A DNA stretch of 59,912 nt from NCBI GenBank assembly GCA_031285625.1, contig JAITVV010000060.1:1-59912 (forward strand). Direction: 5' to 3'. The position numbers were made by a program, and so were the translations under genes. A model generated the notes under the pieces. The model was not told the DNA's origin. It did no database searches and saw only the letters and a program-made list of their open reading frames with translations. Of this stretch, positions 17,920-26,063 are shown piece after piece. Position 1 is the stretch's first letter. Each line of letters opens with the position of its first letter. This DNA comes from Prevotella sp. GTDB lineage: Bacteria; Bacteroidota; Bacteroidia; Bacteroidales; Dysgonomonadaceae.

Positions 17920-18006
17920 GGAGGGATGGGTGAGTGGCTGAAACCACCAGTTTGCTAAACTGACGTACGGGTAACTGTACCGGGGGTTCGAATCCCCCTC
18001 CCTCCG
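17920..18006 (+). tRNA. tRNA-Ser (anticodon GCU)
   Basis: This 87-base class II tRNA has acceptor arms GGAGGGA and TCCCTCC pairing over 7 bp with discriminator G at 18006. The anticodon loop TTGCTAA gives GCU, which reads AGC and AGU serine codons. A long variable arm (TAC...GTA) typical of tRNA-Ser is present, as is a T arm with GGGGG-TTCGAAT-CCCCC. The 3' CCA is not encoded. Promoter and terminator flank it closely. Confidence 0.95.
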
Positions 18007-18016
18007 CGGAATAGTT

Positions 18017-18053
18017 TAAACGTTGAAAATCAAAAGATTTTCAACGTTTTTTT
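18017..18053 (+). terminator. Rho-independent terminator of tRNA-Ser
   Basis: AACGTTGAAAATC and GATTTTCAACGTT form a perfect 13-bp stem with an AAAA loop, followed by TTTTT. It begins about 11 bases after the tRNA. Confidence 0.9.
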
Positions 18054-18165
18054 GTGTCCAGATATGATTTAGTATCTGTTGGAACATCCTAAATTAATGT
18101 TAAAATCCTGCATTTTTTTTTCATAATTTTATCTATATATAGCAAAAACAAACTAACAAACGATT

Positions 18166-18906
18166 ATGAAAAATTTATTTTTATTTACTTTTCTGATATT
18201 CTTTGCTTTTTCCTGTAACAGTGACATAGAGGATATAAGCTCTGATAATGAGAGTATTGCCAGAACTGTAAACTTTATTTACAAAGGTAAAAGTTATGCA
18301 TCTGGCTGTAAAGAAGTAGGTTCTGAATTGTTTTTTACCAATGAAGAAGTTGGGAAACTTTATTTGGAACTTAAAACATTACCGGAGCTTATAGAATTTG
18401 TTCATGAAAATGGAGATATTGAATATTTTGATAATGATACCCATTTGGCTGCATCTATGAAAGTTGATATTGACCAAACCAAAGATACTAAAAGCGCCTA
18501 TCTTATTCAAGGGCATATTGTATTAAGAGAACATACTCTTGCTGATGTAAATAAGGGTACTGAATATAGATACTCTTTTCAATCGACTGCTTCTGTAGGC
18601 TGGTTTGATGTATTGAAAATACAAGATTTCAGATATATGCCAAGGTCAACAACTTCCTCTGTTGCAAATTTCAATGATAAACTTACTGGTATATATGCTC
18701 AAAGAAGCGCCAAAGGTACGCTTCGCGTAAGGATTTATCAGCATATAAACTATAAAGGAAAATCTAGAATATTTGACACTAACGGGGCTGTTATTAGTGT
18801 AAATAATCTGAAATCTTATAACATGTCCGGAACATTATTCTGGAAAGAAAACTGGAATGATGAAGTATCTTCTATAATTGTAAGCTTGTGGCATTCTCAA
18901 TATTAA
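18166..18906 (+). CDS. Lipoprotein with C-terminal beta/gamma-crystallin-like domain
   Basis: The 246-residue lipoprotein has its lipobox at Cys17 (FAFSC). Residues 25-175 have no match I know. Residues 186-241 look like a beta/gamma-crystallin Greek-key unit: VRIYQHINYKGKSRIF matches the (Y/F)xxxxYxG...F pattern, and NDEVSSIIVSL resembles the (N/D)xxxSS calcium-binding corner. In bacteria such domains occur in secreted or surface proteins and often bind calcium. A single domain is present. The gene is single, downstream of the tRNA-Ser terminator and followed by a strong terminator. No integrase or repeat marks it as an insertion. Confidence 0.65.
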   Translation: MKNLFLFTFLIFFAFSCNSDIEDISSDNESIARTVNFIYKGKSYASGCKEVGSELFFTNEEVGKLYLELKTLPELIEFVHENGDIEYFDNDTHLAASMKVDIDQTKDTKSAYLIQGHIVLREHTLADVNKGTEYRYSFQSTASVGWFDVLKIQDFRYMPRSTTSSVANFNDKLTGIYAQRSAKGTLRVRIYQHINYKGKSRIFDTNGAVISVNNLKSYNMSGTLFWKENWNDEVSSIIVSLWHSQY

Positions 18907-18922
18907 TAAAATCATCCGAAAG

Positions 18923-18951
18923 AAAAAGGGGAAACTAAGTTTCCCCTTTTT
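18923..18951. terminator. Bidirectional terminator between convergent genes
   Basis: AAAAAGGGGAAAC and GTTTCCCCTTTTT pair perfectly around TAA, giving an A-tract on one side and a T-tract on the other. It can serve the crystallin-like lipoprotein (plus) and the PNGase F-family gene (minus). Confidence 0.85.
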
Positions 18952-18973
18952 ATCCTATAATTATAGATATCGG

Positions 18974-20653
18974 TTATTTTTTATCTCCAACCAAGACACC
19001 TGATATGCACCAATAACTCAGACTTGAACCTTCAGGATCACCTATCGGTATGGCTACTTTTAGCTGATGTTCTCCAGCCTTAACATCGCCAATGTGGATA
19101 AATACAGGGTAACTCACTGTGCCCGGGCACCAACCCGAACGGCTTAGATCAGAGGATGATAACCCGTTTGCAAAATTACCTGAAGCAGGATTTAACTCCC
19201 TGTAGCTACCGCAGTCTTCGCGCCAAGGGGTGTACGCTATTAATCGTGTCCCATCCATAAATATCTCGTTCAGTTTAGGGTTAAATTCATCCCCTCCGCC
19301 CCAACCGCCATGGCCGGTAGATATATAACGGATATATGCATCTTTGAGGTCAATATCAGTTTTAAAGTTCACGATAAGTGAGTCGTTGCGGAACAATCCT
19401 GCAGGATATGCCTGACCCGCCATTTCCATAATATTCGTTGTTGTGAATAATGGATATACCTCTTTTTCTGATCTATCGCCCATTGGGTAATATTTAATCT
19501 TCAATGAGATATTATGCCCATCTTTGGCGTAGTTGCCAATCCATGCTCCTACCCATACTTCGTTTTTCAATAATTTTGCATAATCGGTAATTTCCTGTTT
19601 AAAGACTACCGAATCAGGCCAGTTGTAATCAGCCACCTGGATATGGTTATAGCCTTTTACTCCGAATGAAGTATAAAAACGCATTAGCTCCAAAGGAGGA
19701 AGATAATCTGGTGTAACTGTTATTCCTTCATACGAGTCCCCATTTTTATCTTTATATTGAGGCAGTGCTTCTTTCCCTTTTAACAATCCATCAAAGAAAG
19801 TTTGCTTTTTATCAGTAGGAATAATGAAAATACTTCCTGTACGATCATATGCATCACCTTCTGAGTGCTGTGCGAGTTCTGCAAAAATGGAGTATTTTTT
19901 ATTATCCTCCGGTAGTTTTACTTTTTTAAGAACAATAGAACCATTTGCAAACTGCATTACCTCAGTATTATTCAATTGTGTTACTTTAGGTATATCTCTG
20001 AAATAAATACTTTGGTTACTAAATACATTATATGAAAGTACCTGACTCTGTTGTATCCGATAATTAAATGCCGGTGCAGAAAGGGCATCTCCTGTCAGGC
20101 TGGGTTTAAGGTTATAAGATTCGTTTATCAGTTCTATTTTTATTGCTTTTTCTTCCGATTGTCCATTTCTTATTACCTTCAGAACAACTCCATCCGGTAT
20201 CGCAACGCCAGGTTGCATTGAGCCTTTTACTCCGAGATTTGTAGTATACCATATTTCCATTGTATTCGAGTTAATCACGGTTTTAGCCTTCTTGCATAAA
20301 TACCCTGCTATTGTTTCTGTTTCAGGCAGAAATTCTAACTTGTCATTGATTGTAAACGTACGTGATGTGTAGAATTCATTTCCATTCTTTAATCTGGCTG
20401 TTTTTATCTCTTCATTTTTATTGAAATCCAAATAAGTACATTGTAGAGGAGTATCCGGATTTTCTTTTACATATTGGCGGCTAATTTTCACCCAATTATC
20501 TGATATCTCCATAATAGAATTCACTCCTTCATGAGCTTTTCCATTTACACTTGTTTCATAGGTAATACGTACTGTCTTAAAGTCTGTTTTGAGTTGAGCA
20601 CTCAATACAAAAATGGGAACAAATAACAAAAACAGGAATAAGTTTTTCTTCAT
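18974..20653 (-). CDS. Secreted PNGase F-family protein with extended N-terminus
   Basis: The 559-residue exported protein has a signal peptide ending near LSAQ (20). Residues 25-200 resemble the GLPGLI type of Bacteroidota secreted domain (VRITYETSVNG, AGYLCKKA, MEIWYTTNLG). Residues 230-559 match peptide-N4-(N-acetylglucosaminyl)asparagine amidase F, which releases N-glycans from glycoproteins: LELMRFYTSFGVKGY (322-335), NEVWVGAWIGNYAKDG (364-379), ISTGHGGWGGGDEFNP (444-459), EIFMDGTR, CGSYRELNP and SRSGWCPGTVSYP (505-516). GDEF appears to keep one catalytic Glu. The acidic residue usual after GAWI appears to be Gly, and the Flavobacterium Asp60 region is much shorter, so activity is uncertain. 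It has no type IX sorting domain. Confidence 0.75.
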   Translation of the reverse strand: MKKNLFLFLLFVPIFVLSAQLKTDFKTVRITYETSVNGKAHEGVNSIMEISDNWVKISRQYVKENPDTPLQCTYLDFNKNEEIKTARLKNGNEFYTSRTFTINDKLEFLPETETIAGYLCKKAKTVINSNTMEIWYTTNLGVKGSMQPGVAIPDGVVLKVIRNGQSEEKAIKIELINESYNLKPSLTGDALSAPAFNYRIQQSQVLSYNVFSNQSIYFRDIPKVTQLNNTEVMQFANGSIVLKKVKLPEDNKKYSIFAELAQHSEGDAYDRTGSIFIIPTDKKQTFFDGLLKGKEALPQYKDKNGDSYEGITVTPDYLPPLELMRFYTSFGVKGYNHIQVADYNWPDSVVFKQEITDYAKLLKNEVWVGAWIGNYAKDGHNISLKIKYYPMGDRSEKEVYPLFTTTNIMEMAGQAYPAGLFRNDSLIVNFKTDIDLKDAYIRYISTGHGGWGGGDEFNPKLNEIFMDGTRLIAYTPWREDCGSYRELNPASGNFANGLSSSDLSRSGWCPGTVSYPVFIHIGDVKAGEHQLKVAIPIGDPEGSSLSYWCISGVLVGDKK

Positions 20654-20791
20654 CGAAGTGACATTTTAAAATAAAGGAATTCAAGATTGACATGCAAAAA
20701 TAACATATTCATTAGTTTTACGAAAAAATTTCAAACATTTAATTACTATTTGCCAAACCCATTAATATTTTCTCATATAAAGGCTTTTATA

Positions 20792-20799
20792 TATATTTG
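20792..20799 (+). promoter_or_regulatory. Candidate -7 element TATATTTG for the 20.8-22.1 kb gene pair
   Basis: TATATTTG fits TAnnTTTG and lies 40 bases before the ATG at 20839. No TTTG box is seen at the -33 distance. Confidence 0.4.
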
Positions 20800-20838
20800 T
20801 TCTTAATAACCATATAGGATTACTAAATATCAGGAATT

Positions 20839-21225
20839 ATGAAACACGCAATGATTGAAAAAGTCAATACGCTTTTTGATGCTGTAACGAAAGACGAACG
20901 CTGGAACATCAATGATGGGACTCTATTTGATGCGTTCGGTATGTCTTTGTATGGTTATGCATTTGGTTTTGGACGACTCATCTGTTTTCTTGAAGCAGAA
21001 GATATAAATACTATTATAGAAGAGAAACTTATCAGTCTCGGAGCAGGAGAAAAATATGTAAAAGGATTAGTCGATTATGCGTTTTCTACTTTTCAAACAC
21101 CAACCGAAGGAATACTGTCACAATTAATCAGTATAGGACATTCACATTTTGCAGACTCAAATATAACAGACTTAAAAGAACTGATATTCAAAAATGCAGA
21201 AATCCTGAAGAAAAATTATCCCTAA
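20839..21225 (+). CDS. Small uncharacterised helical protein
   Basis: I do not recognise this 128-residue protein. It has no signal peptide. It looks mostly helical with a glycine/aromatic patch (FGMSLYGYAFGFGRLICFLEAED) and a His-containing segment GHSHFADSN near residue 95. It lies 16 bases upstream of the dehydrogenase-like gene on the same strand, so the two are probably co-transcribed. Confidence 0.6.
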   Translation: MKHAMIEKVNTLFDAVTKDERWNINDGTLFDAFGMSLYGYAFGFGRLICFLEAEDINTIIEEKLISLGAGEKYVKGLVDYAFSTFQTPTEGILSQLISIGHSHFADSNITDLKELIFKNAEILKKNYP

Positions 21226-21240
21226 ATTTAATCAATTAAA

Positions 21241-22131
21241 ATGTATAAGTTCCGTAAACTTGTGGCAATCGAACCAATAAGTTTGATTTCTTCAGCAGAA
21301 AAAGCTCTGCATTCTTTCGCAGAGGAAGTGGTTATGTACGATAATATACCGGCAGAAGATGAAGAGATAGCTGTCCGTATAGGGGATGCAGATGCTGTAT
21401 TATTGAGTTATACTTCCCGCATAAACAGGTTGGTTATGGAGAAATGTCCGAATATCAAATATATAGGCATGTGCTGTTCATTATATTCTCCCGAAAGTGC
21501 GAATGTAGATATCCGCTACGCTAATGAAAGAGGCATAGTTGTAACTGGTATACGTGACTATGGAGATGAAGGCGTCGTTGAATATGTTATAAGTGAATTG
21601 GTATGTTGTCTCCACGGATTTGGACAAGAGCCCTGGGATGGAATGCCACGTGAGATTACCGGGCTGAAGGCTGGAATTATCGGACTTGGAAAATCAGGAG
21701 GTATGATTGCAGATGCTTTGAAGTTTTTTGGCGCTGAAATTGCTTATTTTTCACGGACAGAGAAACAGGAAGCAAAAGTAAAAGGGTATCGTTTTATACC
21801 TTTAGACGAACTTCTTGCTCAAAGTGAGATTATCTGTTGTTGCCTAAATAAAAACACAAAATTATTACACGAAAAAGAATTTGCTCAACTTGGCAATAAT
21901 AAAATATTATTCAATACAGGCTTATCTCCTGCATGGGACGAACCAGCCTTTACTAGCTGGTTAGATAGCAATAATCTATGCTTCTGCGATACAATAGGAG
22001 CTCTAGGTGGAACACATCTTCTTAGCCATCCACATGTTCGCTGTATGCAGGTATCCACAGGCCGTACGCGCCAGGCTTTTGATCGCTTAAGCGAAAAAGT
22101 ACTCGCCAATCTGTCAGAATACAATGGGTGA
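21241..22131 (+). CDS. D-2-hydroxyacid dehydrogenase-fold protein lacking the usual active site
   Basis: The 296-residue protein has the two-domain fold of D-isomer-specific 2-hydroxyacid dehydrogenases. The NAD-binding motif GLGKSGG is at 148-154 within GLKAGIIGLGKSGGMIADAL, and ICCCLNKNTK (198-207) matches the usual 'lPLt..T' strand. The catalytic set is not where expected: the strand that normally reads N-x-(S/A)-R-G has NTGLSPAWDEPAF (225-237), with no Arg, and the usual Asp-Val-(Y/F)-Glu and Pro-His segments are replaced by CDTIGALGG and SHPHVRC. It may be a non-catalytic NAD(P) binder or use a changed site. Its last 18 bases overlap the convergent aspartate dehydrogenase-like gene. Confidence 0.65.
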   Translation: MYKFRKLVAIEPISLISSAEKALHSFAEEVVMYDNIPAEDEEIAVRIGDADAVLLSYTSRINRLVMEKCPNIKYIGMCCSLYSPESANVDIRYANERGIVVTGIRDYGDEGVVEYVISELVCCLHGFGQEPWDGMPREITGLKAGIIGLGKSGGMIADALKFFGAEIAYFSRTEKQEAKVKGYRFIPLDELLAQSEIICCCLNKNTKLLHEKEFAQLGNNKILFNTGLSPAWDEPAFTSWLDSNNLCFCDTIGALGGTHLLSHPHVRCMQVSTGRTRQAFDRLSEKVLANLSEYNG

Positions 22132-22902
22132 AGCAATATTAATCAAGGTACTTACTACTGACCACCCTGCAATTTCTGGAGTAGCACTGTAGACATCTAC
22201 AACAGCATGAACCTGATCGTTTTTTATCTCAACCCTCTGAGTATCTCCCATAAAACCGGGTGTAGATTGCATAGTTACATGCATATCTTCAGGTCCGACG
22301 GATGCTAATGAGGCAGCTACTGATACATTTAGCCCGGTAGGGAATACGGCTATGGCTTCCCTTGCTGTTCCAGAAAATACAATACGCTTCTCAGTTTCCA
22401 ATATTGGGTCATATACTGCCGAACGTCTCAAACGATCATTTCCTTTCTCATTAAAAAATGCGGCAGATGCATTCCCCATCAATGTAGCTGTTCTCAACAC
22501 ATCAAAACCTCCTGTAGCGCCGGATGCGATATATACACGTGTACCATTCTCTTTAGCCATCTTTTTTACTTCCTCATAAAAGGGTGTATCGGCAAAAGCT
22601 CCTATCGACAATGTCACAATCGAGGTTCCATTCTTCAGTGTAGGCAGAGCCAATTCCTTCATAGCGGCAGGAGACGCAGTTTCCACCAGATAGTCAGGCT
22701 TCAGGGCTAATAAGCCATCTAAGGTTATACACGCTGCGCATTGTTTTCCGTATCGTTCCATCTTTGACACTATATATTCCATCTTTGAAGTTGTACGGGA
22801 ATAAACACCAACTAAATCATAATCAGGTAGCAACCCATTAATAACAGCATTCACAACAATGTCTGCAAGATGCCCGCATCCAAAAATCACTAACTTTTTC
22901 AT
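22114..22902 (-). CDS. Aspartate dehydrogenase-family (DUF108) oxidoreductase
   Basis: The 262-residue protein begins with the Rossmann motif FGCGHLAD and carries DYLVETASPAAMKE, TLSIGAFAD, YIASGATGGFDVLRTATLMG and the late PTGLNVSVAASLASVGPEDM, all features of the NadX/L-aspartate dehydrogenase family. That enzyme turns L-aspartate to iminoaspartate or oxaloacetate with NAD(P). In some bacteria it replaces NadB in NAD synthesis. No nadA or nadC neighbour is present, so the role here is open. The C-terminus overlaps the convergent gene by 18 bases. Confidence 0.7.
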   Translation of the reverse strand: MKKLVIFGCGHLADIVVNAVINGLLPDYDLVGVYSRTTSKMEYIVSKMERYGKQCAACITLDGLLALKPDYLVETASPAAMKELALPTLKNGTSIVTLSIGAFADTPFYEEVKKMAKENGTRVYIASGATGGFDVLRTATLMGNASAAFFNEKGNDRLRRSAVYDPILETEKRIVFSGTAREAIAVFPTGLNVSVAASLASVGPEDMHVTMQSTPGFMGDTQRVEIKNDQVHAVVDVYSATPEIAGWSVVSTLINIASPIVF

Positions 22903-22956
22903 ATTGGCAAAGATAGCCTTTATTATCAGATAAAATATTTAAACTTTCCCAACCAG

Positions 22957-23661
22957 TTACTTTATGCCTCCGAAGGCGCCAAAACACATATTCTTATGCA
23001 ATATCTCCACGTTTCTAAATCCAACCTTTTTCATCAGATCCAACTGGTAGTTTATCGACCTCGGTGTATCTTCTTTTTCAATATAATCCAAAACCTTATG
23101 CCTATACTCCTCACCTCCTATCTCTTGTAAATAATCACCATACTTCTCGCGGATATAATCATTCAGCATTTCAGTATCCTGTGCAACTAAGTCCGAAATC
23201 ATCAGACAACCTCCCAATCTCAGCAACCTAAAAAGTTTTCCAAATGTAGTTTTCCAATCCTTATCATCCCTCAAATGATGCAAAACTGCTCCTGCAAGTA
23301 TAATATCATACTGATTTTCCTCTAATTCAATATCTCTGATATCTCCTTGAAGAATAGTTACATTCCCTGTTTCTTTAATAACTCTTTGGTATGCCCTATC
23401 AAGCATTGGTTTACTAAGATCTACCAAGGTGCAGTTCAAATCCGGTATCTTAGTAAGCATCATCAATGAATAATTTCCAGCTCCACAACCTACATCCAAT
23501 AAATGAGTGGCATGAGGTATGATTCTTCTGGCTGACTCTGTTATAAGCTCCAAAGATATTTTGGCATCAATTGTAGAAACCTGCCCTGTATCCAAATTCG
23601 AAAACCGTTCTACATCATTATCAAATCTTTCCTTAATTTCCTCAACTGTTGATTTTTTCAT
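22957..23661 (-). CDS. Class I SAM-dependent methyltransferase, substrate unknown
   Basis: The 234-residue protein has a typical SAM site: LLDVGCGAGNYSLMML near 58-73, an acidic strand end in CTLVDLSKPMLDRA, GDIRDIEL, and ILAGAVLHHLRDD for post-motif I. A C-terminal region after 150 (YIREKYGDYLQEIGGEEYR, RSINYQLDLMKKVGF) resembles small-molecule or tRNA-modifying methyltransferases. I cannot name the substrate. It stands alone on the minus strand, divergent from miaB across a 255-base gap. Confidence 0.75.
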   Translation of the reverse strand: MKKSTVEEIKERFDNDVERFSNLDTGQVSTIDAKISLELITESARRIIPHATHLLDVGCGAGNYSLMMLTKIPDLNCTLVDLSKPMLDRAYQRVIKETGNVTILQGDIRDIELEENQYDIILAGAVLHHLRDDKDWKTTFGKLFRLLRLGGCLMISDLVAQDTEMLNDYIREKYGDYLQEIGGEEYRHKVLDYIEKEDTPRSINYQLDLMKKVGFRNVEILHKNMCFGAFGGIK

Positions 23662-23844
23662 TTTGCATCAATTTACATTTTACGAAGCAAAGGTAGTAAT
23701 AGTCGCAAGAAATCTTCTCCGATCCATTTTATAGCTCTGTTTCATTCTGATAATAATATACTATTCGAACGTCATATCAGATAATACTCAAAACCAGATA
23801 TCTTTAAAAACTCTAAAGCGGGTTTACAATTCCGTTTTTCTTTG

Positions 23845-23852
23845 TACTTTTG
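23845..23852 (+). promoter_or_regulatory. Candidate -7 element TACTTTTG for miaB
   Basis: TACTTTTG fits TAnnTTTG, with a near -33 box GTTTA at 23822-23826. It lies 64 bases before the miaB ATG and directly ahead of a strong hairpin. Confidence 0.5.
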
Positions 23853-23860
23853 CCAGCCAG

Positions 23861-23884
23861 AGATGCTTTTGATATAAAGCATCT
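23861..23884 (+). promoter_or_regulatory. Hairpin in the 5' untranslated region of miaB
   Basis: AGATGCTTT and AAAGCATCT form a perfect 9-bp stem around TGATAT, beginning 8 bases after the candidate -7 box and ending 32 bases before the ATG. There is no T-run, so it is not a standard terminator. It would sit at or near the 5' end of the mRNA and could stabilise it or serve as a binding site (inference). Confidence 0.5.
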
Positions 23885-23916
23885 TATACTTAATAACATA
23901 CTAAAAATATATTTCT

Positions 23917-25287
23917 ATGAACAACGAGCAAGGACTGGACTTTAAATCCACGACTTCAAACGAAGAGAAAAAACTGTTCATCGAAACCTATGGCTGTCAA
24001 ATGAATGTGGCAGACAGTGAGGTTGTTGCATCTGTAATGCAGATGGATGGTTACACCATGACAGATAAGCTGGAAGATGCCGATGCTGTTTTTGTAAACA
24101 CATGCTCGATACGTGATAATGCTGAACAACGTGTTATCCAACGTCTCGACTATTTTAATGCCATAAGAAAAAAGAAAAAACCGAATATGATCATCGGTGT
24201 TCTGGGGTGTATGGCCGAACGGGTGAAAGAAGAACTACATACAAAACATCAGGTAGATGTTGTAGTTGGTCCTGATGCTTACCTAGACTTACCAAATCTG
24301 GTAGGAGCAGCTGAAAGCGGCGAAAAGGCAATCAATGTACAATTATCAAAAACAGAAACTTATAAAGATGTAATTCCCCTGCGTATTGGAGGGAATCATA
24401 TCTCAGGTTTTATCTCCATTATGCGCGGTTGCGATAAGGTCTGTTCGTATTGTATTGTACCCTATACCAGAGGTCGTGAACGCAGCCGTATACCACAGAG
24501 TATTTTGAATGAAGTAGCCGATTTGAGAGATAAAGGCTTTAAAGAAGTGACTTTATTGGGACAGAATGTGAACTCGTATCGCTATGAGAACGAAGACGGT
24601 ACAATAGTTGATTTTCCTAAACTACTCGAAATTGTAGCACTTGAGGCCCCTAAAATGCGTGTGCGCTTCACCACATCATATCCTACAGATATGACAGACG
24701 AAACACTGAAAGTAATTGCTAAGTATGATAATCTATGCAAATTCATTCATTTGCCTGTACAGTCCGGAAGTAGCCGTATGCTCGGGGTTATGAAGCGTAA
24801 GTATGATAGGGAATGGTACCTGAATCGTATTGAGGCGATTAAACGTATTATTCCGGGCTGTGGGCTTTCGACCGATATTATGTGCGGCTTTCATTCCGAA
24901 ACAGAAGAAGACCAGGAAGAAACCCTTTCTCTTATGCGCGAGGTAGGATTTGATTCTGCTTTCATGTTTAAGTATTCCGAACGCCCTGGAACATATGCCG
25001 CAAGAAAATTGGAAGATGATATTCCTGATGATATAAAAGTAAAAAGGCTACAGGAAATTATTGAGTTACAGAATGAATGTTCATTGGAGAGCAATAAAAA
25101 AGATATTGGAAAAACCTTTGAAGTTCTTGTAGAAGGATTCTCAAAGCGTTCGAAAGAACAGCTCTTTGGACGTACATCACAAAATAAGGTTGTAATTTTT
25201 GATAAAGGTAGTCATAGGATTGGCGACTTTGTTACCGTCCGCATAACAGGAAATACATCTGCTACTTTATTTGGAGAAGCCATCTGA
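23917..25287 (+). CDS. miaB: tRNA-2-methylthio-N6-dimethylallyladenosine synthase
   Basis: The 456-residue radical-SAM enzyme methylthiolates i6A37 of tRNAs that read UNN codons. The auxiliary Fe-S cluster cysteines are C27, C63 and C98 in the N-terminal UPF0004 domain. The radical-SAM cysteines C172, C176 and C179 lie in GCDKVCSYCIVPYTRG. The C-terminal TRAM domain (about 390-456) is present. FIETYGCQMN and the MKRKYDRE segment favour MiaB over RimO or MtaB. It is a single gene with its own promoter and 5' hairpin. Confidence 0.95.
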   Translation: MNNEQGLDFKSTTSNEEKKLFIETYGCQMNVADSEVVASVMQMDGYTMTDKLEDADAVFVNTCSIRDNAEQRVIQRLDYFNAIRKKKKPNMIIGVLGCMAERVKEELHTKHQVDVVVGPDAYLDLPNLVGAAESGEKAINVQLSKTETYKDVIPLRIGGNHISGFISIMRGCDKVCSYCIVPYTRGRERSRIPQSILNEVADLRDKGFKEVTLLGQNVNSYRYENEDGTIVDFPKLLEIVALEAPKMRVRFTTSYPTDMTDETLKVIAKYDNLCKFIHLPVQSGSSRMLGVMKRKYDREWYLNRIEAIKRIIPGCGLSTDIMCGFHSETEEDQEETLSLMREVGFDSAFMFKYSERPGTYAARKLEDDIPDDIKVKRLQEIIELQNECSLESNKKDIGKTFEVLVEGFSKRSKEQLFGRTSQNKVVIFDKGSHRIGDFVTVRITGNTSATLFGEAI

Positions 25288-25492
25288 TATATTTAGAGAT
25301 AGAATTTTGGATAAAATAATTCTTGATTTTTCAAAAAATAGCTATATTAGATGTCCATTTGAAGAAGCAAAAGTGTTAATTTAAGCCTTTACTAAGTGAT
25401 TTTAATTTAAAAAAAGATTTTTTGATAAATTTTAAGACAGCTTTGTGCGTTATAAGGAAAAGAAAAAGAATTAATCTATTAAAATAAACATT

Positions 25493-25696
25493 ATGAATAA
25501 AACTGGTTCGAACTTATTATTCTTGGCTATAGGTGCTGCGTTGGGAGCAGCTGTTGGCTATGTTGCTGCCTCTGATAAGAAAGAGGAGTGGTTGAAGGAT
25601 ATAAACAGTCTGGTAGACAAAGTAAAAGGAAATGTAAGACACGCAGCCGGAAAAGGAAGAGAAAGAATCGAAGAATTAAAGAATGATGTTGAATAA
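25493..25696 (+). CDS. YtxH-like small membrane protein
   Basis: This 67-residue protein has one N-terminal hydrophobic helix with small residues (LLFLAIGAALGAAVGYVAA, about 8-26) and a charged helical tail (KDINSLVDKVKGNVRHAAGKGRERIEELKND). This layout fits the YtxH family, linked to envelope or general stress in other bacteria. It overlaps the next gene by 14 bases and heads a three-gene unit ended by a terminator. Confidence 0.75.
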   Translation: MNKTGSNLLFLAIGAALGAAVGYVAASDKKEEWLKDINSLVDKVKGNVRHAAGKGRERIEELKNDVE

Positions 25697-26063
25697 TTCG
25701 GAAGAAGAAAAAGACTTAAATACTTTAATTGAAGAAATTAAGTTAGAGCTATTAAGCTATATCAACAGACGTGTCCGGTTATTTAAACTGGATGCTTTTG
25801 AGAAGGCGAGTATTTCTGCCTCCGGTCTGGGATATGTCTTAATAGTTCTGGCTATTGTAGCTGTTATTTTGTTCTTCTTGCTTATTGGTATGGCTTTCTT
25901 TGTTGGCGAGCTTTTAAACAGCCTGGCTGCGGGATTTGGAATCATGGCTCTATTTTCACTGTTTGTTTTATTGATAATTGTTTTATGCCGAAAGCTGATC
26001 AAGAGATCGATATTGCATACTACAATTAAATTTATCCGTAAAGTAGAAGCCGATGAAGACTAA
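25683..26063 (+). CDS. Phage holin-family/YqjE-like membrane protein
   Basis: This 126-residue protein has a charged helical start (1-45), two membrane helices (about 50-78 and 85-107) joined by a short SLAAG turn, and a basic tail. This matches the DUF1469 'holin superfamily III/YqjE' layout. The name does not imply a phage; these proteins usually sit beside YtxH- and YqjD-like proteins as here. Starts at 25683 or 25686 (ATGATG) cannot be separated. It overlaps its neighbours by 14 and 11 bases, so translation is probably coupled. Confidence 0.7.
   Translation: MMLNNSEEEKDLNTLIEEIKLELLSYINRRVRLFKLDAFEKASISASGLGYVLIVLAIVAVILFFLLIGMAFFVGELLNSLAAGFGIMALFSLFVLLIIVLCRKLIKRSILHTTIKFIRKVEADED

Noticed and set aside
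17920-18906. An integrated island at tRNA-Ser
   Set aside because: There is no integrase, no duplicated tRNA 3' end and only one unusual gene downstream; the next genes are ordinary accessory genes.
25683-26063. A prophage remnant, because of the holin-family protein
   Set aside because: The neighbours are YtxH-like and housekeeping genes, no other phage gene is present, and this family is usually chromosomal.
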